Shown here: positions 16,059 to 27,586 of the stretch, one piece after another
Numbering within the stretch: the first letter of the stretch is position 1
Layout: each line of letters opens with the position of its first letter
Source of the DNA: Betaproteobacteria bacterium
Lineage (GTDB): Bacteria; Pseudomonadota; Gammaproteobacteria; Burkholderiales; Casimicrobiaceae
Reading direction: 5' to 3'
Length of the DNA stretch: 64,000 nt
NCBI GenBank assembly: GCA_016717855.1
Contig: JADKEV010000013.1
Span: forward strand, 1-64,000
Notes under the pieces: model-generated
What the model was told of the DNA's origin: nothing
Databases searched by the model: none
Seen by the model: the letters and a program-made list of their open reading frames with translations, nothing else
Translations under genes and position numbers: made by a program

Positions 16059-17486
16059 ATGCGAGAGTTTTGGAAGAAGGCCGGATTGATCGGATTGGGC
16101 GTGGCGGCCGGCATCATGCTGTCGCTGAATTTCTCGGCCATCGCCACGCGCGAAGCGCCCATGGGCCTGCCGCTCGACGACCTGCGGATACTCTCGGACG
16201 TCTTCGGCAAGATCAAGACCGATTACGTGGAAACCGTCGCGGACAAGAAGCTTATCCGCGAAGCCATCACTGGCATGGTGTCCGGCCTGGATCCGCACTC
16301 GCAGTTTCTCGATGAAGACGCGTTCAAGGATCTGCAGACCAGCACGGTCGGCCGGTACGGCGGACTGGGCATCGAAGTCAACATGGAAGAAGGCCTGGTC
16401 AAGGTCATCACGCCGATGGACGACCAGCCGGCCGCTCGCGCGGGCATCCTCAGCGGGGACCTGATCTACAAGGTCGACGACACGCTGATCAAGGGTCTGA
16501 CGCTGCAGAAGGCCATCGACAAGATGAAGGGCCCGGCGGGCTCCAAGGTCATCCTCGGGGTTTCCCGGAAGGGCGAAAGCGCGCCGCTCACGTTCACCGT
16601 GACGCGCGAGATCATCAACGTGCAGAGCGTGAAGGCGAAGATGATCGAGCCGGGCTACGGCTGGATCCACGTCCGCCAGTTCCAGGAGCGCACCGGCGAG
16701 GACCTGGTCAAGGCACTGAAGAACCTGTACAAGGACGGCGACCTGAAGGGCCTGGTGCTGGACCTGCGCGACGACCCGGGCGGGCTGCTGCACAACGCCG
16801 TCGCCGTGTCGGCCGCGTTCCTGCCCGCCGACGTCCTCGTCGTCTACACCGACGGCCGGATTCCGGAAGCCAAGATGCGCCTGACCGCCAACCGCGAGCA
16901 CTATCTGCGCGGGCGCAGCGGCAGCGATTACCTGAAGGACGTGCCGGCGGGCGCCAAGACCGTGCCGCTGACGGTGCTGATCAACGCCGGCTCGGCGTCC
17001 GCGTCGGAAATCGTCGCCGGCGCGCTGCAGGATCACAAGCGCGCGACGTTGATCGGCACGCAGACCTTCGGCAAGGGTTCGGTCCAGTCCGTGCTGCAGC
17101 TGGGCCAGAACATCGCGCTCAAGCTGACCACCGCGCGCTACTACACGCCCAACGGCCGTTCGATCCAGGCCAAGGGCATCGAGCCCGATTTCGCAGTCGA
17201 GCAAACCTCGTTCGACGGCCGCAAGTCGCTGGTGCGCGTGCGTGAGTCCGACCTGAACGGGCACCTGGAAAACGACAAGGCGCGCGTGTCCGCCATTGCC
17301 AAGTCGGCGCTGGGCGGCGAAGCCGGCGAAGATGGCGTCACCCGCCAGCAGCCGCCGGTCGAGAAGGGCTCCAAGGACGACTACCAGATGGCGCAAGCGC
17401 TGAACTACCTGAAAGGCCAGCCCATCATTCCGGCGACCAAGGACACGAAGCAGCAGCTGACCGCGCGGCAGGACAAGACACCCTGA
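16059..17486 (+). CDS. ctpA: Carboxy-terminal processing protease, S41 family
   Basis: 475 aa. An uncleaved signal anchor (about residues 8-28) places the protease in the periplasm. A PDZ domain covers about 95-180, with GLGIEV and ARAGILSGDLI. The S41 core has LRDDPGGLL, the catalytic Ser312 in NAGSASASEIVAG and the general base Lys339 in FGKGSVQ. The C-terminal 70 residues are polar and probably flexible. Family members trim lipoproteins and murein hydrolases. GAGGTG precedes ATG 16059. It forms a run with gpmI and the envC-like gene and is closed by a strong terminator. Confidence 0.94.
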   Translation: MREFWKKAGLIGLGVAAGIMLSLNFSAIATREAPMGLPLDDLRILSDVFGKIKTDYVETVADKKLIREAITGMVSGLDPHSQFLDEDAFKDLQTSTVGRYGGLGIEVNMEEGLVKVITPMDDQPAARAGILSGDLIYKVDDTLIKGLTLQKAIDKMKGPAGSKVILGVSRKGESAPLTFTVTREIINVQSVKAKMIEPGYGWIHVRQFQERTGEDLVKALKNLYKDGDLKGLVLDLRDDPGGLLHNAVAVSAAFLPADVLVVYTDGRIPEAKMRLTANREHYLRGRSGSDYLKDVPAGAKTVPLTVLINAGSASASEIVAGALQDHKRATLIGTQTFGKGSVQSVLQLGQNIALKLTTARYYTPNGRSIQAKGIEPDFAVEQTSFDGRKSLVRVRESDLNGHLENDKARVSAIAKSALGGEAGEDGVTRQQPPVEKGSKDDYQMAQALNYLKGQPIIPATKDTKQQLTARQDKTP

Positions 17487-17532
17487 TCCGTGACGCCGCG
17501 GCGGCGCGCAGCGTCCCGCCCGCCAGAAAAGG

Positions 17533-17560
17533 AAACAGCCCGCGATTTCGCGGGCTGTTT
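17533..17560. terminator. Bidirectional intrinsic terminator
   Basis: AAACAGCCCGCG-attt-CGCGGGCTGTTT is a perfect 12-bp stem with a 4-nt loop. It sits 46 bp after ctpA and 19 bp after the stop of the convergent minus-strand gene. The A and T runs at the stem base let it work in either direction; on the minus strand CCTTTTC follows. Confidence 0.9.
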
Positions 17561-17579
17561 GCATTGCGGACCGGATCGC

Positions 17580-18200
17580 TTAGCGCGTGCGGCGGCGCAG
17601 CGCCCAGCCGGCGATCAGGCTCAACAGGCCGAGCAGTCCGCCCAGGCCCCACGCACCCAGCGCCGGGACGGGCTTCGGATGCTCGAGGCAGGCGGCGAGT
17701 TCATCGGTGCTTTCGGTCACGCAGACGCGAAAATCGCCCGTCGCTCCGGCCGAGAACGACGTCACGACCACCGTGTAGGCGCCGGCGGCCGGGGCGGGCA
17801 ACTGCACCCAGGAATTCAGAACGGTGATGGTGTCGCCGCCGCCCTGGTCATCATTGGCGCCGACGCAATTGGTCAGCGGCGAGCCGGGGCTGAAGCTCGG
17901 CGTATAGACCTCGACAAACGTGTCTATCGCCGACAGGCCCTCGATGCCGGAGACCCGGATGTTCAGCGGCAGTCCGCCCGTCGCGGTGAAGTTGTAGGTC
18001 TTGTAGAAAAAGCCCGGCCCGGCATCGCCGCTGCAGGTTTGATTCGGAACAGTCCCCGTATAGCAGGTCCGGCTGAAGGTCGGGTCGTTCGTCGTGAGCT
18101 CGCCGAACTGGTTCACCAGCACCGTTCCCTGCGCCAGTGCCGCGGCGCCCAGACATGCGGCGCCCATGGCGATCCGCAACCTACTCAATCTTGTATTCAT
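17580..18200 (-). CDS. Secreted protein with IPTL-CTERM-type sorting tail
   Basis: 206 aa. A signal peptide (residues 1-23) is followed by a beta-rich domain with four or more Cys, then the C-terminal tail VPALGAWGLGGLLGLLS and a basic end ALRRRTR. The order (VP-x-L-x-x-W-G, hydrophobic helix, Arg cluster) matches the IPTL-CTERM sorting signal. The domain may be a pre-peptidase C-terminal-like beta sandwich (FVEVYTPSFSPGSPLTNC, GAYTVVVTSF). It should be surface-anchored or processed. ATG 18200 is preceded by GGGGTGGAG. No sorting enzyme is encoded nearby. Confidence 0.82.
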   Translation of the reverse strand: MNTRLSRLRIAMGAACLGAAALAQGTVLVNQFGELTTNDPTFSRTCYTGTVPNQTCSGDAGPGFFYKTYNFTATGGLPLNIRVSGIEGLSAIDTFVEVYTPSFSPGSPLTNCVGANDDQGGGDTITVLNSWVQLPAPAAGAYTVVVTSFSAGATGDFRVCVTESTDELAACLEHPKPVPALGAWGLGGLLGLLSLIAGWALRRRTR

Positions 18201-18449
18201 CTCCACCCCTTTGAACAAGATACTGCCGGAAAAGATCATCGTTCGCTTCGATACAAAGCTCCCCCGGAGAGACTAAACCCACACCGGGTGCGCGGTCAAT
18301 CGAACCGTCCCGGGAACCGGCGCTTGCTTCGCGCTTGTTGCAAACGCAGACCGGCATTTGACATTCATCAACCTGCGTTTCGTCCGGCACCGCCGATTCT
18401 GCAATAATCGACCCGCCTGTCCCACCCCTCCGCAACCGACGACTGCCCG

Positions 18450-19202
18450 ATGGACGATTCCGCACTGCTGCGCTACTCCCGCCACATCCTGTTGCCCGAG
18501 ATCGGCATCGATGGCCAGGAGCATATCGCCGCGAGCCATGCGCTGATCGTCGGCGTCGGCGGCCTGGGCTCGCCGGCGGCGCTGTTCCTGGCTTCCGCCG
18601 GCGTCGGGACGATCACGCTGTGCGATGCGGATGTCGTCGACCTGACGAACCTGCAGCGGCAGATCGCCCACGACACCGCGTCGGTGGGCCTGCCCAAGGT
18701 CGAGTCGGCGCGGCGGCGGATCGCGGCGATCAATCCGGCCGTGACCGTGCGCGCCCTCGCGCAGCGCGTAGGCCCCGCGGAACTGGCGGAACTGGTCGGT
18801 GCGGCCACGGTGGTCCTCGACTGCAGCGACAACTTCGCGACCCGCCATGCGATCAACCGCGCCTGCGTCGGCGCGAAGAAGCCGCTGGTCTCCGGCGCGG
18901 CGCTCCGCTTCGACGGCCAGCTCGCGGTCTACGACACCCGCGACGCGGCGTCGCCGTGCTATCACTGCGTGTTCGGCGAAGGCGAGGAGATCGAGGAGAC
19001 CCGCTGCGCGGTGATGGGCGTGTTCGCGCCGCTGGTCGGCGTGATCGGCGCGATGCAGGCCGTGGAAGCGCTGAAGCTGCTCGCGCCGTGCGGCGAGACC
19101 GCGGCGGGAAAACTGTTTCTGTACGATGCGCTGGGCGCCGAGTGGCGCACCGTGCGGATCAAGCGCGATCCGCAATGCGCAGTCTGCGGGGCGCGCGCCT
19201 GA
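18450..19202 (+). CDS. HesA/MoeB/ThiF-family adenylyltransferase
   Basis: 250 aa, E1-like. It adenylates the C-terminal Gly of a ThiS or MoaD sulfur carrier. The ATP site is GVGGLGSPAALFLASAGVG, then DADVVDLTNLQRQ, and a zinc site formed by CYHCVF and QCAVCGA (two CxxC pairs). The catalytic Cys is probably in EETRCAVMGVF. It fits MoeB or ThiF equally; no thiS or moaD gene is adjacent, so I give no symbol. ATG 18450 has no good ribosome site. In betaproteobacteria this gene often follows ctpA, here interrupted by the IPTL-CTERM gene. Confidence 0.92.
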   Translation: MDDSALLRYSRHILLPEIGIDGQEHIAASHALIVGVGGLGSPAALFLASAGVGTITLCDADVVDLTNLQRQIAHDTASVGLPKVESARRRIAAINPAVTVRALAQRVGPAELAELVGAATVVLDCSDNFATRHAINRACVGAKKPLVSGAALRFDGQLAVYDTRDAASPCYHCVFGEGEEIEETRCAVMGVFAPLVGVIGAMQAVEALKLLAPCGETAAGKLFLYDALGAEWRTVRIKRDPQCAVCGARA

Positions 19203-19254
19203 CCGGCTGCCGCGGCGCGATCCTGCAGGCGCTTGTCGCGGCGGCGCCGCGCGC

Positions 19255-19824
19255 TCAGCCGAGCAACAACCGCCGCTGCGCTTCCCACTGCTCCGAAGGC
19301 ACGCGCTTGAAGCGGGTCTTGGCAAACAACTGCCAGCGCCCGATCACGTAGCACAGCAGGGCATTGGCCTGCGCGCCGGGGTCGATCCCGTTGGGGTGCG
19401 CGATCTCGGCCAGCCGCAGGCTCTGCTTCAGGCTGGCCTCGAGGCGGTCATGCAGCTGGTTGATGCGGATCTGCAGCCGGTCGTCTTCGTTGACCAGCGC
19501 GTCGCCCGTGAGGACGCGCGTCATCCCGGGGTTCTTTTCCGCGAAATTGAGCAGCATGCTCACGATCTGGCCCGCCTGCGCGAGCCCGTCGTTGCTCTCC
19601 GCGCCGATCTTGTTGATCAGCCCGAACAGCGTGGTCTCGATGAACTCGATCAGCCCTTCGAACATCTGCGCCTTGCTCGCGAAGTGCCGGTAGAGCGCGG
19701 CTTCCGAGACGTCCAGCTTTGCGGCCAGCGCGGCGGTTGTGACCTTTTCGGCGCGCGGCGTCTCCAGCATCGCGGCCAGCGTCTGCAGGATCTGCAGCTT
19801 GCGTTCGCCGGGCTTGGTGCTCAT
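19255..19824 (-). CDS. slmA: Nucleoid occlusion factor SlmA (TetR family)
   Basis: 189 aa. The helix-turn-helix KVTTAALAAKLDVSEAALYRHFASKAQMFEGLIEFIE is near-identical in pattern to SlmA, and LINQLHDRLEASLKQSLRLAE with a C-terminal QWEAQRR also fits. SlmA binds chromosomal sites and blocks FtsZ assembly over the nucleoid. It lies 76 bp downstream of argB on the same strand, a common pairing in this class. Confidence 0.9.
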   Translation of the reverse strand: MSTKPGERKLQILQTLAAMLETPRAEKVTTAALAAKLDVSEAALYRHFASKAQMFEGLIEFIETTLFGLINKIGAESNDGLAQAGQIVSMLLNFAEKNPGMTRVLTGDALVNEDDRLQIRINQLHDRLEASLKQSLRLAEIAHPNGIDPGAQANALLCYVIGRWQLFAKTRFKRVPSEQWEAQRRLLLG

Positions 19825-19900
19825 TGCCGCGACGTCCGGGCGCCATCAACGCAGCCGCGCCGCGCGCGAGTCAGGTGGCCGCGCAGTCGTGTGCCGGGCA

Positions 19901-20785
19901 TCAGTCCGCCATGATCATGGTGCCGACGCCTTCGTTGGTCAGCACCTCGAGCAGCAGCGCGTGGTCGACCCGGCCGTCGATGATGTGCGAGGACTTGACG
20001 CCGTTCTTCACCGCGTCCAGCGCCGAGCCGATCTTGGGCAGCATGCCGCCCGATATGGTGCCGTCGGCGAACAGGGCGTCGATTTCGCTTGCGGTCAGTC
20101 CGGTGAGCAGGTTGCCGGCCTTGTCCAGGACACCCTTGATGTTGGTCATCAGGATCAGTTTTTCCGCCCTGAGCTTTTCCGCCAGCTTGCCGGCCACCAG
20201 GTCGGCATTGATGTTGTACGCCTCGCCGTTGACGCCAAAGCCGATCGGGGCGATGACGGGAATGAAGTCGCGCGAATCCAGCAGGTTGATCAGCTCGGGA
20301 TCGATGTTCTCGATTTCGCCCACCAGGCCGATGTCCACATCTTCGCCCGGTGTGGTCTCGCTTTTCAGGAACAGCTTCCGGCAGCGGATGAAGCCGCCGT
20401 CCTGCCCGGTGAGCCCGACGGCCTTGCCGCCCTGCTGGTTGATCAGGCTGACGATTTCCTGGTTGAGTTCGCCCAGCACCATCTCGACGACGTTCATCGT
20501 CTTTTCGTCGGTGACCCGCATGCCCTGGCGGAATTCGCTCTTGATCCCCATCTTGTCGAGCAGCCCGGAAATCTGCGGGCCGGCGCCGTGGACGACCACC
20601 GGGTTCAGGCCGACCAGCTTGAGCATGGTGACGTCGCGCGCGAAGCCGGCCTTGAGCCCGTCGTCGACCATGGCGTTGCCGCCCAGCTTGACGACGATGG
20701 TCTGTTTGTGAAAGCGCCGGATGTAGGGCAGCGCTTCGGCGAGTACCTGCGCTTTTTGCGCGGCGGAGGCGGGGCTGAGGGCCAT
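19901..20785 (-). CDS. argB: Acetylglutamate kinase
   Basis: 294 aa. It phosphorylates N-acetyl-L-glutamate in arginine synthesis. The amino acid kinase signatures are VKLGGNAMVDDGLKAGFARD near residue 35, VVHGAGPQI, GFIRCRKL and NADLVAGKLAEKLRAEKLI, with GGMLPKIGSALDAVKNGV near the C-terminus. It is the upstream gene of a probable argB-slmA transcript. The 173-bp spacer to miaB carries the divergent control regions, in which I see no clear hexamers beyond TATCAT at 20932. Confidence 0.96.
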   Translation of the reverse strand: MALSPASAAQKAQVLAEALPYIRRFHKQTIVVKLGGNAMVDDGLKAGFARDVTMLKLVGLNPVVVHGAGPQISGLLDKMGIKSEFRQGMRVTDEKTMNVVEMVLGELNQEIVSLINQQGGKAVGLTGQDGGFIRCRKLFLKSETTPGEDVDIGLVGEIENIDPELINLLDSRDFIPVIAPIGFGVNGEAYNINADLVAGKLAEKLRAEKLILMTNIKGVLDKAGNLLTGLTASEIDALFADGTISGGMLPKIGSALDAVKNGVKSSHIIDGRVDHALLLEVLTNEGVGTMIMAD

Positions 20786-20958
20786 GAAGGAATGTAGGGT
20801 CGGGGAGAGTGAGTGTTAACTGAGGCAGGCTGCCGCCGCGATTTTACCGCAGGCGTCCGTGGCTGCGCGGGAATGGCCGCGAAAATTCCGCGGCGTTCCC
20901 GCAGGACCCGGCGGCGGCGCGGGTTAGCTGCTATCATTCGTTCCCTTTCAAGCACTTA

Positions 20959-22305
20959 TTGAATTTCCGCCGTGTCGAAAAAGTATACATCCGCACCTTC
21001 GGCTGCCAGATGAACGAGTACGACTCGGACAAGATGGCCGACGTCCTGCGCGTCGCCGAGGGCCTGACGCCGACCGCCTCCCCGGAGGACGCGGATGTGA
21101 TCCTGTTCAACACCTGCTCGGTGCGCGAAAAGGCGCAGGAACGCGTGTTTCACGATCTGGGGCGGGTGCGCGAACTGAAGGCCGCGAATCCGGCGCTGAT
21201 CATCGGCGTCGGCGGCTGCGTGGCCAGCCAGGAGGGCGCGGCGATCGTCAGGCGCGCCCCGTACGTCGATATCGTGTTCGGCCCGCAGACGCTGCACCGG
21301 CTGCCGCAGCTCATCGCCCGCCGCCGCGAAACCGGCGAAGCGCAGGTCGACATCAGCTTTCCCGAAATCGAGAAGTTCGATCATCTGCCGCCCGCCCGCG
21401 TGGAGGGCGCCACGGCCTTCGTCTCCATCATGGAGGGGTGCAGCAAGTACTGTACGTTCTGCGTCGTCCCTTATACCCGGGGCGAGGAAGTCTCGCGGCC
21501 GTTCGACGACGTGCTCACCGAGGTCGCCGACCTGGCGGGACGCGGCGTGAAGGAAGTCACGCTGCTGGGGCAGAACGTCAATGCCTACCGCGGCCCCATG
21601 GCCGGCACGGCGGAGAGCGCCGATTTCGCGCTGCTGCTCGAATACGTCGCCGCGATCCCGGGCATCGAGCGCATCCGCTACACGACGTCGCATCCGCGGG
21701 AGATGTCGTCGCGCCTGATCGAGCAGTACACGGCGAACCCGAAGCTGGTGTCGATGCTGCATCTGCCGGTGCAGTCGGGATCGGACCGGATCCTGGCCGC
21801 GATGAAGCGCGGCTACTCGGTCCTCGAATACAAGTCCATCGTCCGCCGGCTGCGCGCGGCGCGGCCCGGCCTGTCGCTGACGTCGGACTTCATCGTCGGC
21901 TTCCCCGGGGAGACCGACGCCGATTTCGAGCAGACGATGGCGCTGGTCGACAGCGTCGCGTTCGACGGGGCGTTCAGCTTCCTCTACAGTCCGCGCCCCG
22001 GCACGCCCGCCGCCGACCTGGAGGACCAGGTTCCGGCGACCGTCAAGCTCGCGCGGCTTGCGCGCCTGCAGCAACGGTTGGAGAATCTCTACCGCGGGTA
22101 CAGCGAACAGATGGTCGGCAGCGTGCAGCGGGTGCTGGTCGAAGGTCACGCGCGCAAGGATGCCGCCGAACTCTCCGGCCGCACCGGCAACAACCGGGTC
22201 GTGAACTTTCCGGGCGACTCGCGTCTAATCGGACAGTTCGTCGACGTGTGCGTCACCGCGGCCCTGCCGCACAGCCTGCGCGGCGCCATCGCCGGCGGCG
22301 CCTGA
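20959..22305 (+). CDS. miaB: tRNA-2-methylthio-N6-dimethylallyladenosine synthase
   Basis: 448 aa. A radical-SAM methylthiotransferase acting on A37 of tRNAs that read UNN codons. The N-terminal domain cysteines are in TFGCQMNEYDS, NTCSVREKA and GGCVASQ; the radical-SAM cluster is CSKYCTFC; a TRAM domain ends the protein. The only in-frame start is TTG 20959, with a weak ribosome site. A GTG at 20972 would begin MSKK, the usual family start, but is one base out of frame. A missing base in AAAAAG is therefore possible. Confidence 0.93.
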   Translation: MNFRRVEKVYIRTFGCQMNEYDSDKMADVLRVAEGLTPTASPEDADVILFNTCSVREKAQERVFHDLGRVRELKAANPALIIGVGGCVASQEGAAIVRRAPYVDIVFGPQTLHRLPQLIARRRETGEAQVDISFPEIEKFDHLPPARVEGATAFVSIMEGCSKYCTFCVVPYTRGEEVSRPFDDVLTEVADLAGRGVKEVTLLGQNVNAYRGPMAGTAESADFALLLEYVAAIPGIERIRYTTSHPREMSSRLIEQYTANPKLVSMLHLPVQSGSDRILAAMKRGYSVLEYKSIVRRLRAARPGLSLTSDFIVGFPGETDADFEQTMALVDSVAFDGAFSFLYSPRPGTPAADLEDQVPATVKLARLARLQQRLENLYRGYSEQMVGSVQRVLVEGHARKDAAELSGRTGNNRVVNFPGDSRLIGQFVDVCVTAALPHSLRGAIAGGA

Positions 22306-22348
22306 CGCGACAGCATCCCGCACGCAATTCTTGGAGGAGGGTCGACCA

Positions 22349-25057
<2,709 letters not shown>

Positions 25058-25171
25058 GCGCCCGGTCCGCGCCCCGCTGCGCCTGGCCGCATCGCGCGCG
25101 GACCGGCCGCGGTTGCCAGGGCGTGCCTAATCGCGCAGAATGATCTTCCCGTCACCATTCCGCGAACGCAT

Positions 25172-26167
25172 TTGACCGCCCATGCCGCCACACCCGCCGG
25201 CGTCGAACTGACGCTGTCGCCGCAAGACAATCGCGTGCTCGCCAACCTCTGCGGTCCGCTGGACGAGAACCTGCGCCAGCTCGAAATCGCCTACGACGTG
25301 AAGATCGCCCGCCGCGGCGCGAAATTCAGCATTCGCGGCCTGCCTGCCAGGACCGCCGGCGCCGTCGCGGCGCTGGAGCATTTTTGCGGACGCGCCGCGC
25401 ACGGACTGACGCTCGACGAGATCCAGCTCGGCCTGGTCGAGCTCCGCGGCCGGCAGCCGAAGCCGGCCCCGGCGCTGCCGGACGCCGACGAGCCGCTGCT
25501 GCAGACGCGCCGCGCCGACCTGCACGGGCGCACGCCACGGCAGGTCGAGTACCTGCGCAACATCCTCAGCCACGACATCACGTTCGGCATCGGACCCGCA
25601 GGCACGGGGAAGACCTACCTCGCCGTCGCCGCCGCGGTCGATGCGCTGGAGCGCGACGCAGTCAAGCGCATCGTGCTGGTGCGGCCGGCAGTCGAAGCGG
25701 GCGAGAAGCTCGGCTTCCTCCCGGGCGACCTGGCGCAGAAAGTCGATCCGTACCTGCGGCCGCTGTACGACGCGCTCTACGACCTGACCGGCTTCGACAA
25801 GGTGATCAAGCTGAACGAGCGCAACGCGATCGAGGTGGCGCCCCTGGCCTACATGCGCGGGCGCACGCTGAATCACTCGTTCATCATCCTGGACGAAGCG
25901 CAGAACACCACGCCGGAACAGATGAAGATGTTCCTGACCCGGATCGGTTTCGGCACCAAGGCGGTGATCACCGGCGACATCACGCAGATCGACCTCGACC
26001 GCCGGCAGAAGAGCGGCCTGATCGACGCCCAGCAGGTGCTGGCCGGCGTGCGCGGGATCGCGTTCACCCAGTTCACCAGCGCCGACGTCGTCCGCCACCC
26101 GCTGGTCCAGCACATCGTCGATGCCTACGAGCGGCAGCAGACTGCCAAGGCCCAGAGCGGGGTCTGA
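25172..26167 (+). CDS. phoH: PhoH-family ATPase
   Basis: 331 aa. Walker A GPAGTGKT lies near residue 147 and Walker B FIILDEAQN near 238, with RRQKSGL near 275. The N-terminal 110 residues are the KH-like extension of the PhoH/YbeZ group. YbeZ proteins act with YbeY in RNA metabolism and rRNA maturation, and ybeY follows directly. The only good in-frame start is TTG 25172, with no strong ribosome site. The order phoH-ybeY-corC-lnt is conserved in proteobacteria. Confidence 0.94.
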   Translation: MTAHAATPAGVELTLSPQDNRVLANLCGPLDENLRQLEIAYDVKIARRGAKFSIRGLPARTAGAVAALEHFCGRAAHGLTLDEIQLGLVELRGRQPKPAPALPDADEPLLQTRRADLHGRTPRQVEYLRNILSHDITFGIGPAGTGKTYLAVAAAVDALERDAVKRIVLVRPAVEAGEKLGFLPGDLAQKVDPYLRPLYDALYDLTGFDKVIKLNERNAIEVAPLAYMRGRTLNHSFIILDEAQNTTPEQMKMFLTRIGFGTKAVITGDITQIDLDRRQKSGLIDAQQVLAGVRGIAFTQFTSADVVRHPLVQHIVDAYERQQTAKAQSGV

Positions 26168-26639
26168 TGCGCCGACGCCCCGGCTGCGGCTGACCGTCCA
26201 GCGGGCCGTGGCCACGGCCGGCCTGCCCGTCCGGTCGACGCTGCGCCGCTGGCTGTTGCGGGCGCTCCGCCGCGACGCGACGGTGACCGTGCGCTTCGTC
26301 GGCGCGACCGAAGGCCGCCGGCTCAACCGGGAATTCCGCGGCAAGGACTACGCGACCAACGTGCTGACTTTCGTCTACGATGCCGCCGCGGCGCCGGCGG
26401 CTGCGCGGGGTGCCGCGCCCCTGACCGGCGACATCGCGCTGTGCGTCCCGGTGCTGCGCCGCGAGGCGCGCGCCGCCAGGAAAACGTTGCGGGCGCATTG
26501 CGCGCATCTGGTGATCCACGGCGCGCTGCATCTGCAAGGCTTCGATCACCAGTCGGCCAAAGATGCTAGAGTGATGGAAGCCCTCGAGACCAGGCTGCTC
26601 GCGGCGCTCGGGTACGGCGATCCGTACGCAACAACCTAG
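26121..26639 (+). CDS. ybeY: Endoribonuclease YbeY (16S rRNA maturation)
   Basis: Up to 172 aa. The metal-binding motif HGALHLQGFDH is intact (family form HGxLHLxGYDH), preceded by GRRLNREFRGKDYATNVLTF and GDIALCVPV. It takes part in 16S rRNA 3' end maturation and ribosome quality control. The start is uncertain: ATG 26121 overlaps phoH by 47 bp and adds about 15 residues to the usual N-terminus. A better-placed ATG at 26167, overlapping the phoH stop, is in another frame. True initiation may be a non-ATG codon. Confidence 0.9.
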   Translation: MPTSGSRLPRPRAGSDAPTPRLRLTVQRAVATAGLPVRSTLRRWLLRALRRDATVTVRFVGATEGRRLNREFRGKDYATNVLTFVYDAAAAPAAARGAAPLTGDIALCVPVLRREARAARKTLRAHCAHLVIHGALHLQGFDHQSAKDARVMEALETRLLAALGYGDPYATT

Positions 26640-26740
26640 GGGAACGGGACGCGGGAACGGCAGGTTGGCTTTTTCGATCCGGCGGCATGCGCCTCCCGGA
26701 TGCAACCCCACCGCCCCTCTGCCATTCAACCCCAGCTGCA

Positions 26741-27586
26741 ATGGACGATCCCCCCCACGGCAAACCGCACAAGCCCCGCCTGCTCGAGCGGCTGTCGGCA
26801 TTCCTGCTGCGCGAACCGGAAGACCGGGAACAACTGGTCGAACTGCTGCACCACGCGTTCGAACGGCGTCTGCTCGACGCCGACGCGCTGTCGATCATCG
26901 AAGGCGCGCTGCAGGTCTCGGAGATGACCGCGCGCGACATCATGATCCCGCGCGCGCAGATGGACATGATCAAGATCACCGAGGACCCGACGGACTTCAT
27001 CCCGTTCGTGCTCGAGACGCGCCACTCGCGCTTTCCGGTCATCGACGACGACAAGGATGACGTGATCGGCATCCTGCTGGCGAAGGACCTGCTCCAGTAT
27101 CACGCGGCGCCCGCCGAATTCGACATGCGCGACATGCTGCGCCCGGCCGTGTTCATCCCGGAATCGAAGCCGCTCAACGTGCTGCTGCGCGACTTTCGCG
27201 CCAACCGCAATCACATCGCGATCGTGGTCGACGAATACGGCGGCGTCGCCGGCCTGGTCACGATCGAGGACGTGCTCGAGCAGATCGTCGGGGACATCGA
27301 CGACGAGTACGACTTCGACGAGACCGAGGACAACATCATCCTTGAGGCGCCCGGCCGCTGGCGGGTCAAGGCGCAGACCGAGATCGCGGACTTCAACGCC
27401 GGCTTCGGCACGCACTATGCCGACGACGAGTACGACACCATAGGCGGGATGCTGCTGCAGCGCTTCGGGCGCGTGCCCAAGCGCGGCGACCGGGAAAGCG
27501 CTGACGGCCTGGACTTCGAGATCCTGCGCGCCGACAGCCGCCGGGTGCACGTCATCCTGGTCACGCGTTCCCCCGAAGACGCATGA
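26741..27586 (+). CDS. corC: CorC/HlyC-family CBS domain protein
   Basis: 281 aa. Two CBS domains (about residues 65-185: DIMIPRAQMDMI and HIAIVVDEYGGVAGLVTIEDVLEQIVGDI) precede a transporter-associated CorC_HlyC domain (about 200-275). It lacks the membrane DUF21 part, so it is the soluble CorC form linked to magnesium/cobalt efflux and membrane stress. ATG 26741 is chosen because the 18-residue upstream extension from 26687 is low complexity. Its TGA overlaps the lnt ATG (ATGA). Confidence 0.92.
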   Translation: MDDPPHGKPHKPRLLERLSAFLLREPEDREQLVELLHHAFERRLLDADALSIIEGALQVSEMTARDIMIPRAQMDMIKITEDPTDFIPFVLETRHSRFPVIDDDKDDVIGILLAKDLLQYHAAPAEFDMRDMLRPAVFIPESKPLNVLLRDFRANRNHIAIVVDEYGGVAGLVTIEDVLEQIVGDIDDEYDFDETEDNIILEAPGRWRVKAQTEIADFNAGFGTHYADDEYDTIGGMLLQRFGRVPKRGDRESADGLDFEILRADSRRVHVILVTRSPEDA

